Part shown: positions 4,715 through 8,178 of the stretch, piece by piece | How positions within the stretch are numbered: the stretch's first letter is position 1 | Layout of the letters: each line of letters begins with the position of its first letter | NCBI GenBank assembly: GCA_003694325.1 | Contig: RFKJ01000320.1 | Coordinates: forward strand, 1-8,178 | Direction of reading: 5' to 3' | Source: Deltaproteobacteria bacterium | Lineage (GTDB): Bacteria > Myxococcota_A > UBA796 > UBA2385 | Length of the DNA stretch: 8,178 nucleotides | Program-made: the position numbers and the translations under genes | Notes under the pieces: model-generated | Told to the model about the DNA's origin: nothing | The model's database searches: none | The model's input: the letters and a program-made list of their open reading frames with translations, nothing else

Positions 4715-7030
4715 ATGCTGGCCATCACGGACCCGACGCGTCTCCACTCCGGCGACGTCCTGATCCATCCCGCCCGAGGCGGGGCCATCGTCGACGAGGT
4801 CCGCCATGACCGGGTGTTCCTCGACTTCACCGAGCGCCTCGATCGCCGCGCACAGATCGTCGACGCCCGGGAGCTGACCCGCGGCTGGCGCCGGACCCTG
4901 CCCGGAGGACTGTTCGAGCGATCGGTGCTCCAGCCCGAGGAGGTGTCGGCGTGGGTGGCCGACCATCCCACCGAGACCGTGGTCCACCTCGCCGAGGAGC
5001 TGGGTTCCGCGGTGGATCGCGACCTGGCCACGACCTGGCTGGTGTCCCGGGGCCTGCTCGCCCCCGGGCGGATGATGGGCTGGTGGCAGGCGGCCATCGA
5101 TGGCGCCGCCATGCGCACCGACCTGCTGGTCGCCGGCGATCGCCTCGTGCTGTCGGAACCGACCATGCAGGACGTGTCGCCCGACCCGGCCCAGGCGCTC
5201 CGGGCCCTGGCCACGATGGGGGTCCGCGAACGCTTCGACCTGCTCGATCGACTCGGTCCCGAGCACCGGCTGGACCTCCTCGCCGAAGCCGTCCGCGCCG
5301 GCGACCCGGCGACGGCCGCGCAGATCCTGCGTTGGGGCGACGCCCTGCCACCCGACCTGCTGGCCGACCTCGATCGCCTCCTGTCGGCCGGCGAACGGGA
5401 CCTGGCGGTGGCCCTCGCCCGGGTGGCGCCCGACCTCGCAGCCGGCGCCCTGCTGGCGGACGCCCGGGCCCACGGGGGGACCGGCCTGTGCGGGGACGTC
5501 ATCGCCGCCCTCCCGTCACGCCGACGGGTTCACCTGCTGATGGCGCTGCTGTGTCGGGCCCTGCAGGAGCACGACGGCGTCGACGCGGTGGAGGCCGTCA
5601 TCGAGGACCACGTCGGGTTGACCAACCTGCAGGCCCGGGTCGATCCGACCCAGCCCACCGACCCCGATTTCCACGTCGAGCCACCCCGTCCCGGCCTGTG
5701 GGACACCGCCCTGCACTGGATGCAGCAACGCGGTTCCGAGTCGACCATGGAGATGCCGGCGCTCCAGTCGGCCCCTCCCCTGCGGGAGGGCGCGCGGCTC
5801 GCCACCCGGGATGCCTTCCCGGTCAGTCTCAGCCTGGCCCGGGCACTGGCCAGCCGGCACGGAGACGGCCTGGCCGGGGGAGTGCGAGGCGCCCGGCTGG
5901 ATCGCGCCGAGTGGCGGGTGGACCTCGGCCCGGCCGAACCCGGGGATCCCGCCGAGGATGTCCACGACGCCATGCGGCTGGTCGCCAACCTGCTGGTCGG
6001 GCGCCTCGCCGGCCCCGGCGAGGTCGGCGACGCCACGCTGCTGGCCCACCTCGCCCAGCTCGCCCCCGGACTGCCGCCCGACTGGGTCGCCGTGGCGGTC
6101 CGCGCGCTGGACCCCGACCCGTCGACCCGGATCCCCAACGGCCACGCCCTGTGGCGCGACCTGGCCATGGCGGCAGCGGCTGCGCGCGTGCGGCTGGACA
6201 GCACCGAACGGTCCCAGGCCTCGATCCGCATCGGGTTCGACACCCACATCGGGGCGGTCAAGGCCCGGCTCGGCCAGACCAACCAGGACGCCGTCTTCTT
6301 CCACCGCCACGGTCCGTTGACGCTGCTGCTCGTCGCCGACGGGATCAGCATCTCCTCGGCCGGGAGCGGCAACCTCGCCAGCGCGCTGCTCGTCCAGTCG
6401 GTCGCGACCCTGTGGGAGGAGCAGGCCGACCTGCTGGGGGACGCCGACGAAGCACAGCTCCACCGCTTCCTGCGCAACGCCCTGGACGCCGCCAACCAGT
6501 CGGTGTGCGAGACCGCCCTGCGTCTCGCCGACGGCGACCTCGTCCACAACATCCCGATGGGGTCGACGGTGGTGGCGGCGCTGGTCCGGGGCGGCCGGGC
6601 CCACATCGCCTCACTCGGGGACAGCCGGGCGTACCTGGCGACCCCGGCGGGCCTCGCCCAGCTCACCGGCGACGGAAACCTCATGGGGGAGTGGCTGCTG
6701 GCCCGCCAGAGCGGACAGGCCGACCCCATCCAGGCGGACGGGGCCGCGTTGACCGCCTATGTCGGGCACTTCGACGAGGACGACGCGCCCAGCCCGCTGG
6801 CGCCCCAGCAGGTGTCGGTGACCGTGTTGCCCGGCGAACACCTGCTCCTCTGCTCCGACGGCTTCACCGATTTCGCGGCGCGCGATCCGGCCGGTCTGTC
6901 TCGCCTGGTCCAGGACACCCTGCGCCGCGCGCCATCGGTGGACACGGCGGCCCGGACGCTGGTGGCCGCGGCCAACGAGGGGGGGGGTGGGGACAACATC
7001 ACCGTGCTCATCGCCGGCCTCGACGCCTGA
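4715..7030 (+). CDS. Multidomain PP2C-type protein phosphatase with degenerate kinase-like segment
   Basis: A 771-aa protein. Residues about 505-770 are a PP2C (PPM) Ser/Thr phosphatase: TNQDA (522-526), the metal-ligand motif VADGIS (540-545, Asp542), MGSTVVAAL (615-623), GDSRAYL (635-641), CSDGFTD (713-719, Asp715) and GGGGDNIT (756-763, Asp760). The usual acidic and metal residues are present, so activity is likely. Residues about 370-485 look like an eroded kinase C-lobe (EDVHDAMRLVANLLVGRLAG; then LAPGLPPDWVAVAVRALDPD and STRIPNGHALWRDL) without HRD, DFG or an N-lobe. Residues 12-27 (SGDVLIHPARGGAIVD) and 74-125, ending GRMMGWWQA, recall N-terminal domains seen in long GreA-like proteins; this is uncertain. 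The middle (150-300) is Ala/Leu-rich and probably helical. No signal peptide or membrane segment. The ATG at 4715 has GAGGGA four bases upstream; the ATG at 4541 would add 58 low-complexity residues. Its target is unknown; probably cytoplasmic phospho-signalling. Confidence 0.88.
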   Translation: MLAITDPTRLHSGDVLIHPARGGAIVDEVRHDRVFLDFTERLDRRAQIVDARELTRGWRRTLPGGLFERSVLQPEEVSAWVADHPTETVVHLAEELGSAVDRDLATTWLVSRGLLAPGRMMGWWQAAIDGAAMRTDLLVAGDRLVLSEPTMQDVSPDPAQALRALATMGVRERFDLLDRLGPEHRLDLLAEAVRAGDPATAAQILRWGDALPPDLLADLDRLLSAGERDLAVALARVAPDLAAGALLADARAHGGTGLCGDVIAALPSRRRVHLLMALLCRALQEHDGVDAVEAVIEDHVGLTNLQARVDPTQPTDPDFHVEPPRPGLWDTALHWMQQRGSESTMEMPALQSAPPLREGARLATRDAFPVSLSLARALASRHGDGLAGGVRGARLDRAEWRVDLGPAEPGDPAEDVHDAMRLVANLLVGRLAGPGEVGDATLLAHLAQLAPGLPPDWVAVAVRALDPDPSTRIPNGHALWRDLAMAAAAARVRLDSTERSQASIRIGFDTHIGAVKARLGQTNQDAVFFHRHGPLTLLLVADGISISSAGSGNLASALLVQSVATLWEEQADLLGDADEAQLHRFLRNALDAANQSVCETALRLADGDLVHNIPMGSTVVAALVRGGRAHIASLGDSRAYLATPAGLAQLTGDGNLMGEWLLARQSGQADPIQADGAALTAYVGHFDEDDAPSPLAPQQVSVTVLPGEHLLLCSDGFTDFAARDPAGLSRLVQDTLRRAPSVDTAARTLVAAANEGGGGDNITVLIAGLDA

Positions 7031-7036
7031 GCGTCG
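7021..7036 (+). terminator. Hairpin over the PP2C stop codon
   Basis: CGACGC-CTGA-GCGTCG is a perfect 6-bp stem with a 4-nt loop that holds the TGA stop. No T tract follows. It may stop transcription or protect the 3' end; chance is not excluded. Confidence 0.35.
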
Positions 7037-7328
7037 GATGCGAATCGGCGGGCCACGGGTCATGTCCACGCCCGCGCGACCGACCCGGCCCGTGGGTTCG
7101 CATTCCCCGCCACAACCGGCTAGCAGGACATGCGGCGTTGCACGCCGCTGCGGCCGTGATGGAGAGACGTCTCCCAACGTCGCTTCCATCTCCACGACGA
7201 CTCCGACCACGACCCCGTGTCCGAAGGGCACGGAGCCATGGTGACCATCCACCCGACCCACAGGCCGCGCACTGGCGGACTTCGGACAGCCCTCCGGCCC
7301 GGTGCCCGCCTCCTCCACAGGAATTCCC
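7031..7328. other. 298-bp intergenic region rich in dyads
   Basis: No credible gene is seen. Several inverted repeats occur: an imperfect long one, ATGCGAA (7038-7044) with TTCGCAT (7097-7103) enclosing CCACGGG (7053-7059) with CCCGTGG (7089-7095); GCGGCGT-TGC-ACGCCGC (7132-7148, perfect 7-bp stem); the palindrome GAGACGTCTC (7164-7173); CCGTGtCC-gaag-GGCACGG (7215-7233, one bulge); and ATGGTGACCAT (7238-7248). It must contain the promoter of the exported protein unless that gene is read from upstream. No clear -10/-35 was found. Confidence 0.6.
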
Positions 7329-7985
7329 ATGCGCTTCCCGACCCTGACCGCCCTCCTCGCCACCGGCACCCTCCTGTTCACCGTCGGCGTCTCCGATGCC
7401 CACGCCAAGAAGAACAAGGGCTCCTCCGACGAGCCCGCCCTGGTGGAGATCGAGGCGACCAACACCTCGGCCGACGAGGTGTTCATGGCCGCCAAGGAGA
7501 TCCACGACGCCCTCAACGACATCCAGACCCACCTCAAGGACGGCACCACCGAGCTGAACAACGCCCTGGGCCTGGCCGAGGGGACCCCCTTCGCCGATGC
7601 CCTGGCCGACCTGCAGGCCAAGGCCGGCGACAAGCTCACCGTCGCCCTCGAGGGTGGCAAGCCGACCTTCAGCCTGGCCGACGACGCACCGGACGACGTC
7701 AAGACCGCCGTCGACTCGCTCAACCGGTTCGTCGAGTACCACATGACCGCGCTGGACGAGGCCAAGGCGCTGGTGCCCAAGGCCCAGGAAGTGGCCCAGA
7801 AGGCCCAGGGGCTCGACGCGGCCGGCCTGGCCGGTGAAGCGGCGAGCAACCCGCTCGAGATCGGCAAGCTGGCCAAGTCCATCGGCCGCAACATCAAGGC
7901 CGTCGGCCAGACGCCCAAGCGGGTCGAGGACACGATCGCGGTGCTCAGCGGCGACATCGAGGCCGTCTCGGCCCTGGCGAACTGA
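7329..7985 (+). CDS. Exported helical protein of unknown function
   Basis: A 218-aa protein not assigned to a family. It starts MRFPTLTALLATGTLLF, a typical Sec signal peptide with likely cleavage after A-H-A (residue 26), so it should be periplasmic. The mature part is rich in Ala, Asp, Glu, Lys and Leu, has no cysteine and no tryptophan, and is mostly predicted-helical by eye (50-95, 121-170, 175-218). A Gly/Pro-containing stretch at 96-120 (GDKLTVALEGGKPTFSLADD) looks like a beta hairpin between helices. The repeated 'AKALVPKAQEVAQKAQ' heptad-like spacing (145-160) suggests a coiled coil. The start at 7329 is chosen because AGGAA precedes it by 6 bases and the signal peptide begins there; an upstream ATG at 7302 adds nine residues. 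The next gene is 45 bp downstream and also looks exported, so they may be co-transcribed. Confidence 0.82.
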   Translation: MRFPTLTALLATGTLLFTVGVSDAHAKKNKGSSDEPALVEIEATNTSADEVFMAAKEIHDALNDIQTHLKDGTTELNNALGLAEGTPFADALADLQAKAGDKLTVALEGGKPTFSLADDAPDDVKTAVDSLNRFVEYHMTALDEAKALVPKAQEVAQKAQGLDAAGLAGEAASNPLEIGKLAKSIGRNIKAVGQTPKRVEDTIAVLSGDIEAVSALAN

Positions 7986-8030
7986 CCCCCGCGCCGAGAC
8001 CGGCCTCCCCCGCATCGAGAGCCCACCCCG

Positions 8031-8178
8031 ATGACTCCGAGTCGGCGCCAGGTCCTCCGGCTGGGAGTTGTCGGGGGCCTCTGCGCCCTCGCCCTCGGCA
8101 TGTGGCCCGCCTGCCGACGCCCGGGGGACCGGGGTGCTGCCGACAACCACGACGACACGGCCGAGCTTCTCGGCCTGG
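8031..8178 (+). CDS. Exported protein with Tat-like signal, N-terminal fragment
   Basis: Only 49 codons are in the window; the frame is open to the right edge. It begins MTPSRRQVLRLGVVGGLCAL. SRRQVLR fits the twin-arginine consensus (S/T-R-R-x-hydrophobic-L-K/R), followed by a hydrophobic stretch to about residue 25 and then ACRRPGDR. Cys28 follows W-P-A; a lipobox would want a small aliphatic residue at -3, so lipidation is doubtful. The mature part so far (NHDDTAELLGL) does not identify a family. Tat substrates are often cofactor-bearing redox enzymes folded before export, but nothing visible shows this. The Shine-Dalgarno is weak (GAGAG about 10 bases before ATG). It lies 45 bp after the helical exported protein. 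Confidence 0.65.
   Translation, partial: MTPSRRQVLRLGVVGGLCALALGMWPACRRPGDRGAADNHDDTAELLGL

Noticed and set aside
4951..7347. 798-codon plus-strand open frame overlapping the PP2C gene
   Set aside because: Product is almost only Arg, Pro and Gly; the overlapping frame has all PP2C motifs.
6611..8158. 515-codon minus-strand open frame
   Set aside because: Antisense to the PP2C end and the exported protein; no recognisable domain, no good ribosome site.

Overview
The window is 8.2 kb of uniformly GC-rich bacterial DNA (strong G/C at third codon positions, many long spurious reading frames on the opposite strand). No rRNA, tRNA, CRISPR array, transposase or phage gene is visible. The organism cannot be named from the sequence. 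The gene set suggests a GC-rich bacterium of the Myxococcota/Deltaproteobacteria type: an MCAD-like acyl-CoA dehydrogenase, an Nfu protein with N-terminal domain, a SAMHD1-like HD hydrolase, a multidomain PP2C phosphatase with kinase remnants, and Tat-type exported proteins. This is inference.

Layout. (1) 1-1124, minus: an atypical short-chain dehydrogenase (NAD-dependent epimerase, HpnA/dihydroflavonol-reductase type) that runs in frame, without a stop, into the start of a NuoC (complex I 30 kDa subunit) domain and leaves the left edge. (2) 1221-2375, minus: an acyl-CoA dehydrogenase very close to the medium-chain family. (3) 2602-3204, plus: an Nfu-type Fe-S carrier, divergent from the dehydrogenase across a 226-bp promoter region. 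(4) 3219-4529, minus: a SAMHD1/YdhJ-like HD phosphohydrolase, tail-to-tail with nfu. (5) 4715-7030, plus: a 771-aa protein ending in a PP2C phosphatase domain, preceded by what looks like an eroded kinase C-lobe and an N-terminal region recalling GreA-associated domains. (6) 7031-7328: a 298-bp gap rich in dyads. (7) 7329-7985, plus: a small exported helical protein of unknown function. (8) 8031-8178, plus: the start of a protein with a twin-arginine-like signal, cut by the right edge.

The genes do not form one pathway. The acyl-CoA dehydrogenase (electron input), the Nfu Fe-S carrier and the NuoC part of gene 1 all touch respiratory electron transfer, which may be a loose theme. The most unusual feature is the epimerase-NuoC fusion. 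It recalls mitochondrial complex I, where an SDR-fold, NADPH-binding supernumerary subunit (NDUFA9) sits on the peripheral arm near the NuoC homologue NDUFS3. A metagenomic misassembly at the short shared motif is the main alternative. The second notable object is the phosphatase with a vestigial kinase lobe.
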